Source of the DNA: a virus
Virus record (IMG/VR): IMGVR_UViG_3300047469_000074
Coordinates: 1-53,543 of that record
DNA: 53,543 nucleotides
Strand: one strand, 5' to 3'
A program made the translations under genes and the position numbers. Below are positions 1-7,547 of the stretch, one piece after another (positions within the stretch are counted from its first letter, which is position 1; each line of letters begins with the position of its first letter). The notes below the pieces were generated by a model, which worked only from the letters and a program-made list of their open reading frames with translations, ran no database searches and had not been told where the DNA came from.

Positions 1-24
1 TTCGCTACTGGGTGGTTGGCGAAG
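1..24. repeat. 24-bp terminal duplication (circular closure)
   Basis: The first 24 bases are identical to the last 24 (53520-53543). A gene reads in frame across the junction once one copy is removed. This is the usual signature of an assembled circular or circularly permuted phage genome, rather than a biological terminal repeat, which would normally be longer. It implies a unique length of 53,519 bp and packaging by headful or from a site not shown here. Confidence 0.9.
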
Positions 25-302
25 ACCGCTGGGAGTACCGCGACATTCCTCCGCCGCCCGAACCCGAGCCGGAACCGGAGCCTACCCCGGAACAGATCCT
101 TGCAATCAACACAGCGACACGCAGGGCGCTGTTGTCCACAGCATCGCTTGAGATCGCCCCGCTGGAAGACGCTGTCGAACTTGGCATCGCAACCCCGCAG
201 GAAGAAGCAAAGCTGGCCGAATGGAAACAGTACCGCATTCTCGTAACGCGTGTTGACCTGACTATCAAGAACCCGAACTGGCCTGCACAGCCGACGCCAT
301 GA
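1..302 (+). CDS. Tail fibre assembly chaperone, C-terminal part (continues from 53309)
   Basis: This is the 3' part of a gene cut by the linearisation point; joined to 53309-53519 it gives a 170-aa protein. The middle has a Pro-Glu repeat linker ([13 protein letters not shown]). The C-terminal part is helical, with a [16 protein letters not shown] segment and a final Trp-containing tail, as in caudovirus tail fibre assembly proteins (Tfa/gp38-like) that help fold or trimerise fibres. It lies between two fibre genes (51828-53306 and 299-1633), which fits that job. The stop overlaps the next start (ATGA at 299). Confidence 0.8.
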   Translation, partial: RYWVVGEDRWEYRDIPPPPEPEPEPEPTPEQILAINTATRRALLSTASLEIAPLEDAVELGIATPQEEAKLAEWKQYRILVTRVDLTIKNPNWPAQPTP

Positions 303-1633
303 CCGATTACACCAAGCCGCCAGTTCAACCCGCATGGGCCGAGTCGGGAGACCGCAGCGACCCTCCGTCGAACCCTGAGCTTCAAGAAGGTTGGGCGCTA
401 ACCAATACGCCGCCAACCCGTCAGCGGTTCAACTGGATCTTGAACTGGCTGGCGAACGGTGTGCGGTACTTCATGCAACGCGGCTTGCCCGATTGGGATG
501 CGGCAGAGTCATACCGAGAGGGTTCGCTGGTCATTGGGCCGGATATGCAAACGTACCGGGGCCTGCGCTCGAACACTGGTGCGAACCCGACGTCTAGCCC
601 GTTAGATTGGGTAGGCTGGCCTGACACCAGCGCCATCGAAGCAGAGGTTGATGCGGCGAATGCTGCGGCTGCTAGTGCTGTCGGCACAGCGAACGCAGCG
701 AGCGCGGCAGCGGGCGCAGCCCAGACCACTGCGAACGCTGCCTTGCCGAAAGCCGGTGGAACCATGACAGGCTCCATCACCTTGTCTGGCGACCCGACTG
801 CAAACCTGCACGCCACACCGAGGCAATACGTGACGCTGTCTGTGGGTTCTGCTTGTCGTGTGTACGGGCTGATCGTGCGCACCGGCGGCTCTGCTACCCA
901 GCTTGTGGTGAGCCACACTGGCGGAAAGATGCGGAATGCAGCCGGTGAAACGAAATCGGTTTCTGCATTGTCGTCTACGACGATGAACCTCAACGATGCG
1001 CAAGCCGGCCCTGTGCTCAACAAACGGGACCAAGCTGGGAATTTCGCTGGGCAATGGACTTACGTTTATGAGATTGGGGGTGCTGGGCAACCGGACGGGT
1101 TGATTTTGAGTGCCAGTGCTATCGCCCCAAACTTGCCAGCAGGCTATACGTGGTGGGTCCGGTGCTGCCCAATTCGCATTGGAGGAACAGCGAACAGCGT
1201 TTTCACTTTCTTCATTGACGGAGACAGGACTCACTACACCTACGGAACCGCGGAGGTGTGCGGCCCATCGACCACTAACCCACCCGGGAATACCGAATCA
1301 GGTTTGTCAGTTCTTCTGGTGGCGTACGTTCCGCCCGAAGCTATTGACTACGACCTGTCGGGTTACATGGCGGTTGCTGGTTCTCTTAGTATTTCGATCG
1401 CCACTGCCGAATTACGCTACTCTGTGGGTGGTTTTATCATGAGGGCTGGCACGTTCAATATCAACACAGGCGCAACAGGAAATCCCAGCCCAACACATCC
1501 GCTGGTGTTTTCGAACCTGCCGGTGTCCAGCCGAACAGGGGCAACCATCAAAGCGACAGTAGGTAGTGGGACCACTGCCGGAACATTGGCGCTGTACGTC
1601 AATACGTTCAGGTTCGACCCGTTCACGGTGTAA
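299..1633 (+). CDS. Tail fibre protein, third paralogue
   Basis: 444 aa. The first ~100 residues ([26 protein letters not shown], a W/Y-rich stretch and a carbohydrate-binding-module-like region around [13 protein letters not shown]) are shared with the fibres at 50758 and 51828. This shared part is probably the baseplate-attachment domain. Residues ~110-150 are an Ala-rich heptad region ([20 protein letters not shown]) followed by [14 protein letters not shown], a motif common in trimeric tail fibre shafts. The C-terminal ~270 residues are beta-rich, unlike the other two fibres, and presumably form the receptor-binding tip. It follows the fibre chaperone gene with ATGA overlap. Confidence 0.85.
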   Translation: MTDYTKPPVQPAWAESGDRSDPPSNPELQEGWALTNTPPTRQRFNWILNWLANGVRYFMQRGLPDWDAAESYREGSLVIGPDMQTYRGLRSNTGANPTSSPLDWVGWPDTSAIEAEVDAANAAAASAVGTANAASAAAGAAQTTANAALPKAGGTMTGSITLSGDPTANLHATPRQYVTLSVGSACRVYGLIVRTGGSATQLVVSHTGGKMRNAAGETKSVSALSSTTMNLNDAQAGPVLNKRDQAGNFAGQWTYVYEIGGAGQPDGLILSASAIAPNLPAGYTWWVRCCPIRIGGTANSVFTFFIDGDRTHYTYGTAEVCGPSTTNPPGNTESGLSVLLVAYVPPEAIDYDLSGYMAVAGSLSISIATAELRYSVGGFIMRAGTFNINTGATGNPSPTHPLVFSNLPVSSRTGATIKATVGSGTTAGTLALYVNTFRFDPFTV

Positions 1634-1684
1634 GCCAGTGAGGTCGCCGCCTACATACAACCCGAGCGGGAAGGGTATATAAAA

Positions 1685-2029
1685 ATGCAAGGGGTCCTAA
1701 ACTTTGTCGATAGCTGGCTACTACAAATCATAATCGGGGCTCTTGGAGGCTTCTTGGTTGTGCTGGTGAAGAAGGACATCACGTTCCGTGCTTACGTGAT
1801 GTCGATCTTCTCTGGCGGCATCCTCGCCCCGTTCTCTGCCAGCTTGATGCAAGCGTATAAGTTCGGCCCCGAAGCGATCAACGTTGCCTGTCTTATTTTG
1901 GGAATGGTGTCGGTTCGGCTTATCAACGGAATCGATAGTGGGTTCGACGGCGTGTGGGAATCGTTCTTAGGTGGTATCAAAGATATGATTCGTCGTTGGG
2001 CCAACAGGGAAGATGACAATCATGCCTGA
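1685..2029 (+). CDS. Small membrane protein, putative holin
   Basis: 114 aa with about three hydrophobic segments (residues ~10-28, ~38-56, ~64-82) and a charged C-terminus (RRWANREDDNHA). The GGGAAGGG-type ribosome site lies just upstream of the ATG. Position directly before another membrane protein, the endolysin and the spanins is the standard place for a holin, which would open the inner membrane to the endolysin. No family was recognised from sequence alone, so which of this gene and the next is holin or antiholin is open. Confidence 0.6.
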   Translation: MQGVLNFVDSWLLQIIIGALGGFLVVLVKKDITFRAYVMSIFSGGILAPFSASLMQAYKFGPEAINVACLILGMVSVRLINGIDSGFDGVWESFLGGIKDMIRRWANREDDNHA

Positions 2030-2408
2030 ACTCGTAGGTACGACCTATTACGAGATGTTCGTTCGCGCCGGTAGTGGCTGGTTCGCATTTGCCGCGCTGA
2101 TCATTTTCATCCACGACAGGCGCTCGTACGAGTTCCGCACCCCGGGGGCCATAGGGGTGCAGGTGCTTTCGTTCGGTTTGTTCTGGTACAGCACGGTATC
2201 CACATTCTCGTCTTTGTCGCTACTGGCGAAGGCGCACGGGGTGCTTCCGTGGTGGTACGTGCCAAAGTTCGTATCTGCCGAGGTCTGGTTCTATTTGATG
2301 CTTGGCGATGTCATCGTCAACATGTCGATCGGTTGCATTGCGCTGGCCTGTAGGCTGAACGCCAGCACGCGCAAAGGTCGACGCTACCTACGGGGGAAGC
2401 TAGAATGA
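2022..2408 (+). CDS. Small membrane protein, putative second holin or antiholin
   Basis: About 128 aa with hydrophobic segments near residues 18-33, 48-68 and 93-113 and a basic tail (RKGRRYLRGKLE). Two starts are possible, at 2013 and 2022. The GGAAG at 2008-2012 is too close to 2013 but 9 bases from 2022, so the later ATG is chosen. It overlaps the previous gene's end and the endolysin start (ATGA at 2405). The lysis-cassette position suggests a holin-type role. Function is inferred from context only. Confidence 0.6.
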   Translation: MPELVGTTYYEMFVRAGSGWFAFAALIIFIHDRRSYEFRTPGAIGVQVLSFGLFWYSTVSTFSSLSLLAKAHGVLPWWYVPKFVSAEVWFYLMLGDVIVNMSIGCIALACRLNASTRKGRRYLRGKLE

Positions 2409-3100
2409 TTACGCTTGAAGAGCTTGTACAAATCTTCCCGAAGACGCCGAGGACGCTGCTGGCGTCTTTTGTGTCTCCGCTGAATGACTGCTTCGAGAAG
2501 TGGGGCATTGGCACGCTACGCGGGCAAGCAGCATTCCTTGGTGTGTACGGTCACGAGTGCACCAATTTCCAGCGGCTCGAAGAGAACCTCAACTACAGCG
2601 CGGATGGGCTTGCTAACACGTGGCCCGCCCGGTACGCGGCTCGGGGGAAGGATGGCACGCTGCTGCCCAAGGTGGGCGGGCGCTACACTCCGGGAGACCT
2701 TGCCAAGAGGCTCGCGCGCAACCCCATCGCCATCGCGAACAATGTCTACGCGAACCGCATGGGCAACGGTAATGAGTCGAGCGGTGACGGCTGGCGCTTC
2801 CGCGGAGGTGGCGTCTCGATGCTGACTGGCCGGAACAACTACCAGAACTACAGCGACGCAACCGGGGTTGATGCTGTGGGCAACCCGGGTATCATTCGTC
2901 AACCAGCCGGCGCCACAGACCCGGCCGGTTGGTTCTGGTACGCCAATGGCATCAACAGGTTCGCTGAAGCCAACGACTTCGATGGCGTGTGCGATCAAGT
3001 CAACCTCGGCCGGCAGACTGCGGCAGAGGGTGACGCAATTGGCTTTGCCGAACGCAAGAAGACGCACGACCTCGCGCGGAAGGTGATGGGGGTGTATTGA
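2405..3100 (+). CDS. Endolysin, glycoside hydrolase family 19 (chitinase-like lysozyme)
   Basis: 231 aa, normal for a phage GH19 lysin without a cell-wall-binding domain. The catalytic region has GHECTNF (Glu51) and RLEENLNYSA (Glu59/60), followed by the family-typical NVYANRMGNG, GWRFRGGG, LTGRNNY and GWFWYANG blocks. It hydrolyses peptidoglycan glycan strands. There is no signal peptide or anchor, so it should need the upstream holin candidates for release. It overlaps the membrane gene before it (ATGA) and is followed by the spanin genes. Confidence 0.93.
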   Translation: MITLEELVQIFPKTPRTLLASFVSPLNDCFEKWGIGTLRGQAAFLGVYGHECTNFQRLEENLNYSADGLANTWPARYAARGKDGTLLPKVGGRYTPGDLAKRLARNPIAIANNVYANRMGNGNESSGDGWRFRGGGVSMLTGRNNYQNYSDATGVDAVGNPGIIRQPAGATDPAGWFWYANGINRFAEANDFDGVCDQVNLGRQTAAEGDAIGFAERKKTHDLARKVMGVY

Positions 3101-3101
3101 G

Positions 3102-3470
3102 ATGACCAAGTACCTTTGGCAAGGGGTATCGGCCCTGCTCGCGCTGGTTCTGCTGGTGGGCGGGATCATCTTGGGTTGGGCGGTCGTTGACGTCAAAGGT
3201 GAGCTCCGGAATTGCGAAGCCACGAACGCGGAACTTGTGAGCGAGAACACCGAACTGCGTGTGTCCCTCGGTGTTCAAACGGCACAGGTGAAGTCGTGGC
3301 AGGCGTCCAGTGAGCAGGCAGCAGCCGTGATCGAGAAGCTGCTTTTGGCAAGTGAGGTGCAGGACCGGAAGAACACTACTCTTCTCGAGTCGTTGGTCAA
3401 GCAGAAGGCCACGACATGTGCAGAAGCGATGCCCCACCTCCGGAACGCGTTGAAGGAATTACGCCAATGA
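3102..3470 (+). CDS. i-spanin (Rz-like inner-membrane spanin subunit)
   Basis: 122 aa. A single N-terminal transmembrane segment (residues ~8-28, ALLALVLLVGGIILGWAVV) is followed by a long helical, coiled-coil-prone periplasmic part and a Cys near residue 106. This is the Rz architecture. With the o-spanin it would fuse inner and outer membranes in the last step of lysis. It starts one base after the endolysin stop, and its stop overlaps the o-spanin start (ATGA at 3467). Confidence 0.88.
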   Translation: MTKYLWQGVSALLALVLLVGGIILGWAVVDVKGELRNCEATNAELVSENTELRVSLGVQTAQVKSWQASSEQAAAVIEKLLLASEVQDRKNTTLLESLVKQKATTCAEAMPHLRNALKELRQ

Positions 3471-3745
3471 GGATCGTACTGATTGCAGTGCTGGCTCTTG
3501 CCGGGTGTGGCACGGCCCAGCAACAGCGGGTGACTGTGGAGGTTCCGGTTCCAATCAAGGTGACCTGCGTAGAGCCGAAGAACGTGCCTGCCCGCCCGGC
3601 GTACGAAACCGAACGACTTGACCTCGACAAAGCTGGGGAGGGCGACGTAGTGATGGCGACTACCCGTGACTGGGTGAGGAGCCGTAGCTACGAGCGAAAG
3701 CTGGAGGCCATTGCCAAGGGCTGTAGCACGCTACCAAAGCCCTAG
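3467..3745 (+). CDS. o-spanin (Rz1-like outer-membrane lipoprotein)
   Basis: 92 aa from the ATG at 3467, with AAGGA at 3453-3457. An earlier in-frame ATG at 3416 is rejected because it would hide the signal sequence. The N-terminus (MRIVLIAVLALAGCG) is a lipoprotein signal with lipobox LAGC, then a Pro-containing linker (VPVPIKV). This pairs with the i-spanin upstream in the adjacent, slightly overlapping arrangement. It is the last gene of the rightward late block; a terminator follows. Confidence 0.87.
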   Translation: MRIVLIAVLALAGCGTAQQQRVTVEVPVPIKVTCVEPKNVPARPAYETERLDLDKAGEGDVVMATTRDWVRSRSYERKLEAIAKGCSTLPKP

Positions 3746-3772
3746 CAGGTAGGGTAGCACCAGCCCCCATGC

Positions 3773-3817
3773 AAAAGCCCCGCCACGGCCCGGAATTCAG
3801 GCTTGGCGGGGCTTTTT
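3773..3817. terminator. Bidirectional Rho-independent terminator between convergent blocks
   Basis: A 9-bp GC stem (GCCCCGCCA at 3777-3785 with TGGCGGGGC at 3804-3812) has A-tracts on the left (3773-3776) and Ts on the right (3813-3817), so it can end transcription from both sides. It sits exactly between the spanin gene on the plus strand and the last minus-strand gene, whose TAA lies inside it. Confidence 0.9.
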
Positions 3818-3959
3818 ATTTGGATTTGTAGGTGGCGCTGCGGCGCATGCCGCTCATAATGGCGTTACCCTCGCGTATCGCATCCTCGAACGTGTCTGCC
3901 ATAACGAAGAACCGACAACGCACTGCGCCAAACGAATATTCCATTTGCCAGCGGTACAT
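3816..3959 (-). CDS. Small hypothetical protein, 47 aa
   Basis: The ORF reads MYRWQMEYSFGAVRCRFFVM and ends in ATYKSK. It begins two bases after the stop of the 3962-4225 gene (TGATCATG), so translational coupling is likely, and its TAA falls in the terminator, as expected for the last gene of the leftward block. The central DTFEDAIREGNAIMSGMR segment looks like a normal amphipathic helix. No family recognised. The tight spacing argues it is a true gene despite its size. Confidence 0.65.
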   Translation of the reverse strand: MYRWQMEYSFGAVRCRFFVMADTFEDAIREGNAIMSGMRRSATYKSK

Positions 3960-3961
3960 GA

Positions 3962-4225
3962 TCAGTCCAGCCCCGTTTCGGGTCGCGCGAGCCGCACGTG
4001 CGAGGCCATGAGCTCGAGGGTTCGCGCCAGTTGCTCGCGACGCTCCGGAGACTTGGGGAGCCAGATCGTAACGGCGGAACGGTCGTCGTCTTCCGGTGGG
4101 TGGTGCAACATTAGCGAGCTGTGCAACATGAGCTGTACGGCGCTGTAGGTAAGCCCCGTGTTGCTAGTCTTCTCGACGGTGTTGACCTCGTTGGTCAGCT
4201 CTTGGCTATAGACATTGATACGCAT
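3962..4225 (-). CDS. Hypothetical protein, 87 aa
   Basis: Starts at the ATG at 4225 (MRINVYSQELTNEV). GGAGAA lies 7 bases upstream on the coding strand, and the start overlaps the upstream gene's TAA as TAATG. An upstream in-frame ATG at 4270 lies inside that gene and is rejected. The C-terminal half has a helix (SPERREQLARTLELMASHV). No recognised domain. It belongs to the tightly packed run of small genes at the left end of the leftward block. Confidence 0.75.
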   Translation of the reverse strand: MRINVYSQELTNEVNTVEKTSNTGLTYSAVQLMLHSSLMLHHPPEDDDRSAVTIWLPKSPERREQLARTLELMASHVRLARPETGLD

Positions 4226-4407
4226 TACCAGTTCTCCGGGTGGAGCATCTCGCCCGTGCCGAAATAGCACGCGCCGCAGATGCCAGAGTTATAAACCAGC
4301 ATGCCGTTTTTGTTGGCAAACTGAACTACCGGGCTTTGTCCACACGCTTCGCAATTGTGGATGTGGTCCGGGGCGGCTACGAGTTCTTCTTTCTCGCGGA
4401 TGTTCAC
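4225..4407 (-). CDS. Small zinc-ribbon-like protein, 60 aa, GTG start
   Basis: The likely start is GTG at 4407, preceded by AGGAAAG. A longer in-frame ORF back to 4629 would overlap two other genes and is rejected. Two CxxC pairs (Cys19/Cys22 and Cys44/Cys47) form a probable zinc ribbon. The start GTG overlaps the stop of the 54-aa gene upstream (GTGA), and its TAA overlaps the next start (TAATG). Function unknown; small treble-clef or ribbon proteins of this type often bind nucleic acid or protein partners. Confidence 0.65.
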   Translation of the reverse strand: MNIREKEELVAAPDHIHNCEACGQSPVVQFANKNGMLVYNSGICGACYFGTGEMLHPENW

Positions 4408-4568
4408 GGCTCGTTCTTTCCTGTCGTTACGCCTGATCCGGTCTGTATGAGGAACGCAGCGTAACGGTCGCGCTCCTGGACGGTTGAGTAATACTTGGTG
4501 ATGAATTTGTTGCCCGCCTTGTACTTCAGCCAGTAGGGCTTCTTCGGGTCTGGACTGACTTGGTTCAT
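4404..4568 (-). CDS. Small hypothetical protein, 54 aa
   Basis: Found by reading the minus strand: it begins MNQVSPDPKKPYWLKYKAGN and ends TTGKNEP. It is bracketed by ATGA overlap with the stop of the 4565-5095 gene and GTGA overlap with the next gene, which strongly suggests a translated member of the operon. Lys/Tyr-rich with a possible beta-strand (KFITKYYSTVQERD). No family recognised. Confidence 0.65.
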   Translation of the reverse strand: MNQVSPDPKKPYWLKYKAGNKFITKYYSTVQERDRYAAFLIQTGSGVTTGKNEP

Positions 4569-5095
4569 CGCACGAACTCCGCGTTGTCTGCCATGCGTTC
4601 ACGGAACTCTTGGGGAATGGTTCCGCCATGCCAGAGGTTATTTGTTTGCCAGACCTTGACGCTGCCGTCGACGAGGGTCTGCTTGATGGTGAACACGTTA
4701 CCCCCGTGGCCGAGGAACATGCCGCCCGGGCTATTGCCAGCGTCGCCGAAGATTGCGCCGTTGACGATTACCGCTTGGCTGCATGGGCCGATGTGCGCGT
4801 AATGGCGGGCGCGCTGCTCCCACAGGTCGCAGACGAAGCAGGTTTCGTCTTTGCGCAGCCGGGCCATGATCTCGTCGTTGTACCGGGCAAGTTCTATGTA
4901 ACCGCAGTGCTTACATAGATGGTACGGCTCGTTGCTCGTCACGAGCACGGAACGATAGAAGCCCTCATTCATCACGAGTGCTTTCTTGTGATGCGAGGCT
5001 TGCGCAATCTCGTCTTGCGTGACCTGCGACATGATGTACATGTTCAGGCGGCGTTGCGACTCTTTGAAGAGCGCAAGGAATTGTTCTTCGGTCAT
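4565..5095 (-). CDS. Hypothetical protein with two CxxC pairs, 176 aa
   Basis: The N-terminal half is helical. Cys61/Cys64 (LCKHCGY) and Cys86/Cys89 (TCFVCDLW) make a likely zinc-binding site. The C-terminal half is Gly-rich and beta-like, ending with NNLWHGGTIPQEFRERM, which looks like a small folded domain. Start at ATG 5095 after a purine-rich site. The function cannot be assigned; the position among small leftward genes suggests a host-interaction or accessory role. Confidence 0.75.
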   Translation of the reverse strand: MTEEQFLALFKESQRRLNMYIMSQVTQDEIAQASHHKKALVMNEGFYRSVLVTSNEPYHLCKHCGYIELARYNDEIMARLRKDETCFVCDLWEQRARHYAHIGPCSQAVIVNGAIFGDAGNSPGGMFLGHGGNVFTIKQTLVDGSVKVWQTNNLWHGGTIPQEFRERMADNAEFVR

Positions 5096-5137
5096 GGTGC
5101 GGGCTCCAGGAACCCGGGGGCTACCCGGGCAGTGTGG

Positions 5138-5413
5138 CTAACGTTTGCGGTTCAGGCGGTCGAGTTTTTCGTAGTACCCGTGGTCGATTGCATACCGGGC
5201 GGTATCGATGGCACGCAGCCACGACTCGAACGTATGCTTCGACATAAACGGGCGCATGAAGACCCGCGACAAGGCTTCGAACCCGGCAAGCAGGTAGCGG
5301 CACCAATTACGCTCGCGGGTCAGCTTGCGTTGCGGGGTATCTTCCCAGTGCTGGGCTTCGCGCCGGGTGCGCTCGGCAGAGAACAGACGTACAACGTTGT
5401 TATTGCGTGGCAT
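5138..5413 (-). CDS. Hypothetical basic helical protein, 91 aa
   Basis: Strong ribosome site AGGAG seven bases before the ATG at 5413. The sequence is rich in Arg and aromatic residues and mostly helical (FESWLRAIDTARYAIDHGYY, ending LDRLNRKR). No domain recognised. Net positive charge could mean nucleic-acid contact, but that is a guess. Confidence 0.75.
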   Translation of the reverse strand: MPRNNNVVRLFSAERTRREAQHWEDTPQRKLTRERNWCRYLLAGFEALSRVFMRPFMSKHTFESWLRAIDTARYAIDHGYYEKLDRLNRKR

Positions 5414-5441
5414 TGCGTGGCTCCTATTGGCGAGCGTGTGG

Positions 5442-6212
5442 TTAAACAGTGTGAACCGTGGGGCGCTGAACGTAGGTGTTTTTCACTCCATTATACAGCT
5501 CGTGCTTCTTTACCGTGGCGCTAAATCGAATACATGCGCCGCGTTCGCCGAGTTGGGCGGAACCCATGTAGGTGATCAGGTCTTTGCCGCAACGCACCTT
5601 GTAGATGTGCGTGGTGCCGTAGAACCCTTCGCTTGTGGTGTGCATGAGGATTTCACCGTCGAAGTCTTGGCGCTTGCCAACCGCGCCGACATATTCGGAC
5701 AGAGCGTCTTGCGCCGCACGCTCTTCGCGCTTGGCATCGCGCAAGGCAATGTAGCCTTTATCAAGTGCAACTCCGGCGCAGGCGGCGCACAGGGCTTGCA
5801 TGACGAGATCTTGACCGTCCTCTTTGGCCTTGTCGGCGAAGAACAAGACGTAATTCTGCGGGGCATCTTCGATGCGGGTATTGGCATGCTTGCCGAACGG
5901 GAATACGCCGTCTTCGATCATCTCGATCTTGCGAGTGTCGGCGGCCGACAGCTTGCCACGGCGTTTGAACGTTTCGCTATCGGCGCCGTCAACGAAGACG
6001 ATCTTAAAGTCTTCGCTTTCGCCGACTCGGTCGCGGTACGCCTCCACATACGCACGGGCCTTTTCCTCTGCCTTGTCTGCGGTGGCAGAGAGCGTACAGA
6101 CGTAGAAGTCAACTTGCACCGGGAATGCCGCGTGAGCCGGGACTTCGCGGAAGAACCGCAGCGTGTACATCACGTTCTTGCGACCGGTCGAGATGTAGAA
6201 GACTTGTTTCAT
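5442..6212 (-). CDS. Hypothetical protein with ExoX-C-like and OB-like segments, 256 aa
   Basis: The central segment FPFGKHANTRIEDAPQNYVL resembles the short FGK(Y)xxxxIxDxPxxYL domain at the C-terminus of exodeoxyribonuclease X and DUF3820 proteins. The C-terminal part (ATVKKHELYNGVKNTYVQRP) resembles the end of small nucleic-acid-binding OB-like modules found in phage helicase or primase proteins. AGGAG precedes the ATG at 6212. No catalytic site is visible, so a DNA-binding accessory protein is the best guess. Confidence 0.75.
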   Translation of the reverse strand: MKQVFYISTGRKNVMYTLRFFREVPAHAAFPVQVDFYVCTLSATADKAEEKARAYVEAYRDRVGESEDFKIVFVDGADSETFKRRGKLSAADTRKIEMIEDGVFPFGKHANTRIEDAPQNYVLFFADKAKEDGQDLVMQALCAACAGVALDKGYIALRDAKREERAAQDALSEYVGAVGKRQDFDGEILMHTTSEGFYGTTHIYKVRCGKDLITYMGSAQLGERGACIRFSATVKKHELYNGVKNTYVQRPTVHTV

Positions 6213-6235
6213 CGCAGGCTCCTAGGTGGCTTCGA

Positions 6236-6499
6236 TTAACCTACGTGATGCGCCAGAGCGCGAACAACCACTTGCATGAAGCCGGTTTGGCCGATGCTGA
6301 TCAAATTCTCGTGGCGCTCGCAGCAAAGCGAGTCGTACGCGTAAACTTCGAGGATTTGCATGGCAGGGTCGAAATCTACCCAAACCTCCTCCTGCACAAT
6401 CTCGAGCGTTTGAAGGTGGGGCGCAGTGCCTGCCACTTCGCTCGATTGAATACCCTTGGCGGCAAGCCAGCTTTGCAGGGTTTGGAGGGTGATTGCCAT
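6236..6499 (-). CDS. Hypothetical protein, 87 aa
   Basis: GGAG lies six bases before the ATG at 6499, and a good promoter is directly upstream (6532-6559), so this is the first gene of a small leftward unit running to 3816. The protein is mixed alpha/beta with a Cys-Cys pair (DSLCCERHENL). No recognised domain. Confidence 0.75.
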   Translation of the reverse strand: MAITLQTLQSWLAAKGIQSSEVAGTAPHLQTLEIVQEEVWVDFDPAMQILEVYAYDSLCCERHENLISIGQTGFMQVVVRALAHHVG

Positions 6500-6531
6500 G
6501 TTTAGCTCCGGTGTGTTTGGTGTATGTGCCT

Positions 6532-6559
6532 ATTATCTATCACGTGCGCCGGAGTTCAA
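6532..6559 (-). promoter_or_regulatory. Sigma70-type promoter for the 6499-3816 small-gene unit
   Basis: On the minus strand, TTGAAC (6554-6559) and GATAAT (6532-6537) are separated by 16 bases, about 30 bases upstream of the ATG at 6499 and just downstream of a hairpin terminator. The match is good enough that host RNA polymerase could use it early. Confidence 0.7.
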
Positions 6560-6589
6560 GTAGATTTTAGATGTGCCATAAACGCAACA

Positions 6590-6615
6590 GGCCCCCGCGA
6601 TCCTCTGCGGGGGCC
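6590..6615 (-). terminator. Hairpin, probable terminator after the secreted-protein gene
   Basis: A perfect 9-bp stem (GGCCCCCGC at 6590-6598 pairs with GCGGGGGCC at 6607-6615, loop 6599-6606) lies 18 bases past the stop of the gene ending at 6633. The following minus-strand bases (TGTTGCGTTT) are only moderately T-rich, so it may be a weak or Rho-assisted terminator. A promoter follows, supporting a unit boundary. Confidence 0.6.
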
Positions 6616-6632
6616 TTGACACAAACGCCAGC

Positions 6633-7397
6633 TTAGTTCAGCGGCGGCAGGCCGAGGCGGCTGCGGGTCAGCGGGTCGATTTGCTCACCACGGGCCACGG
6701 CAGCGGCTGCGGCGCGATCATTGCTGGCAACGTTGACCACACCAGCGCCAGCGGCCCGGGCAGCTACCTTCACGCCGCAGGGCTTGCCTTGGGCTTCACG
6801 GGCTGCACGATAGGCGTCGTTCTTCTGGCAGAACATTTCGGCCGCAGTTTGCTGGTCGCCAATCACCTGAGCCACGGTACGCACATCCTCGCGCAACGAG
6901 CAGTCCGTATCCTTCCAGCTCGTTCCGAACGAGAACCCGAACATGGAGCCTTGCCCGCCAGCGGAGGTCGATCCCATGCATGGCGCTGTCGGGTAGATGT
7001 TCGGGGCGTAGGCGGTCTGTGCGCCTGCCTTGCTGGCCTCGAACGTGTCGCCCTCGATGGTCGTGCTGCCAACATTCATGGAGCCGCTGAGGCTGGCGCC
7101 ATTGGTGTTCGAGTTGTTACCGCCGATGACGGTTGCCGAATTCGCGGCCGACGCTGCACCGCCTGCGCCCCCGGCGCCGCCCTTGCCACCTTGGCCGATG
7201 GCTACCTGCCCCTGCTGCTGGCCTTGCTGCTGGCCCTGTACCGCCGAGCCACCGATACCAACCCCCACGCCAACACCAACACCCGTACCGCCTTGGTTGT
7301 AGGTGTTGTCGCCGCCGATCAAACCGGCGTGCGCTTGTACGGACATCATCAGGCCAGCCACGATCAGTGCTGCAAACTTCGTACGACGTGCAAACAT
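6633..7397 (-). CDS. Exported Gly/Gln/Ala-rich phage protein of unknown function
   Basis: 254 aa from the ATG at 7397 (AGGAG seven bases upstream; an upstream ATG at 7412 lacks one). The signal peptide is FAALIVAGLMMSVQA, with cleavage predicted after AHA. Next come a low-complexity Gly-Val and Gln-Gly segment and Asn/Ser-rich repeats. The conserved end has PCMGSTSAGG, FGFSFGTSWKDTDC and a helix with Cys. This organisation is one I recognise from unassigned proteins in other proteobacterial phages. It would act in the periplasm or outside. Hairpins bound it on both sides, suggesting separate regulation. Confidence 0.8.
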   Translation of the reverse strand: MFARRTKFAALIVAGLMMSVQAHAGLIGGDNTYNQGGTGVGVGVGVGIGGSAVQGQQQGQQQGQVAIGQGGKGGAGGAGGAASAANSATVIGGNNSNTNGASLSGSMNVGSTTIEGDTFEASKAGAQTAYAPNIYPTAPCMGSTSAGGQGSMFGFSFGTSWKDTDCSLREDVRTVAQVIGDQQTAAEMFCQKNDAYRAAREAQGKPCGVKVAARAAGAGVVNVASNDRAAAAAVARGEQIDPLTRSRLGLPPLN

Positions 7398-7415
7398 TTG
7401 ATAACTCCTCATTAG

Positions 7416-7440
7416 AAAACCCGGTGGTCCCCGACCGGGT
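7416..7440 (-). terminator. Rho-independent terminator or attenuator before the exported protein gene
   Basis: On the minus strand ACCCGGT (7434-7440) pairs with ACCGGGT (7419-7425) across an 8-base loop, followed by TTTTCT. It lies between the 32-aa membrane gene and the exported protein gene and should end or attenuate the long transcript from the replication genes. The exported gene has no clear promoter of its own, so partial read-through is likely. Confidence 0.75.
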
Positions 7441-7448
7441 ACAGGTTT

Positions 7449-7547
7449 TTACTTCTTCTTTTGCTGCATGAAAAACACGTGCTCGATCACAAGCAGCGCA
7501 AAGAGCGCAACGCTAGCAATCCAGAGGTAGGCTTCGAATTTGGTCAT
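7449..7547 (-). CDS. Small single-span membrane protein, 32 aa
   Basis: A short ORF beginning MTKFEAYLWIASVALF with one hydrophobic helix (YLWIASVALFALLVIEHVFF) and a basic tail MQQKKK. This gives an N-out/C-in or hairpin-free topology by the positive-inside rule. Its ATG overlaps the stop of the upstream membrane gene (ATGA at 7544-7547) and a terminator follows closely. Function unknown; it could be a partner of the neighbouring membrane protein. Confidence 0.65.
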   Translation of the reverse strand: MTKFEAYLWIASVALFALLVIEHVFFMQQKKK

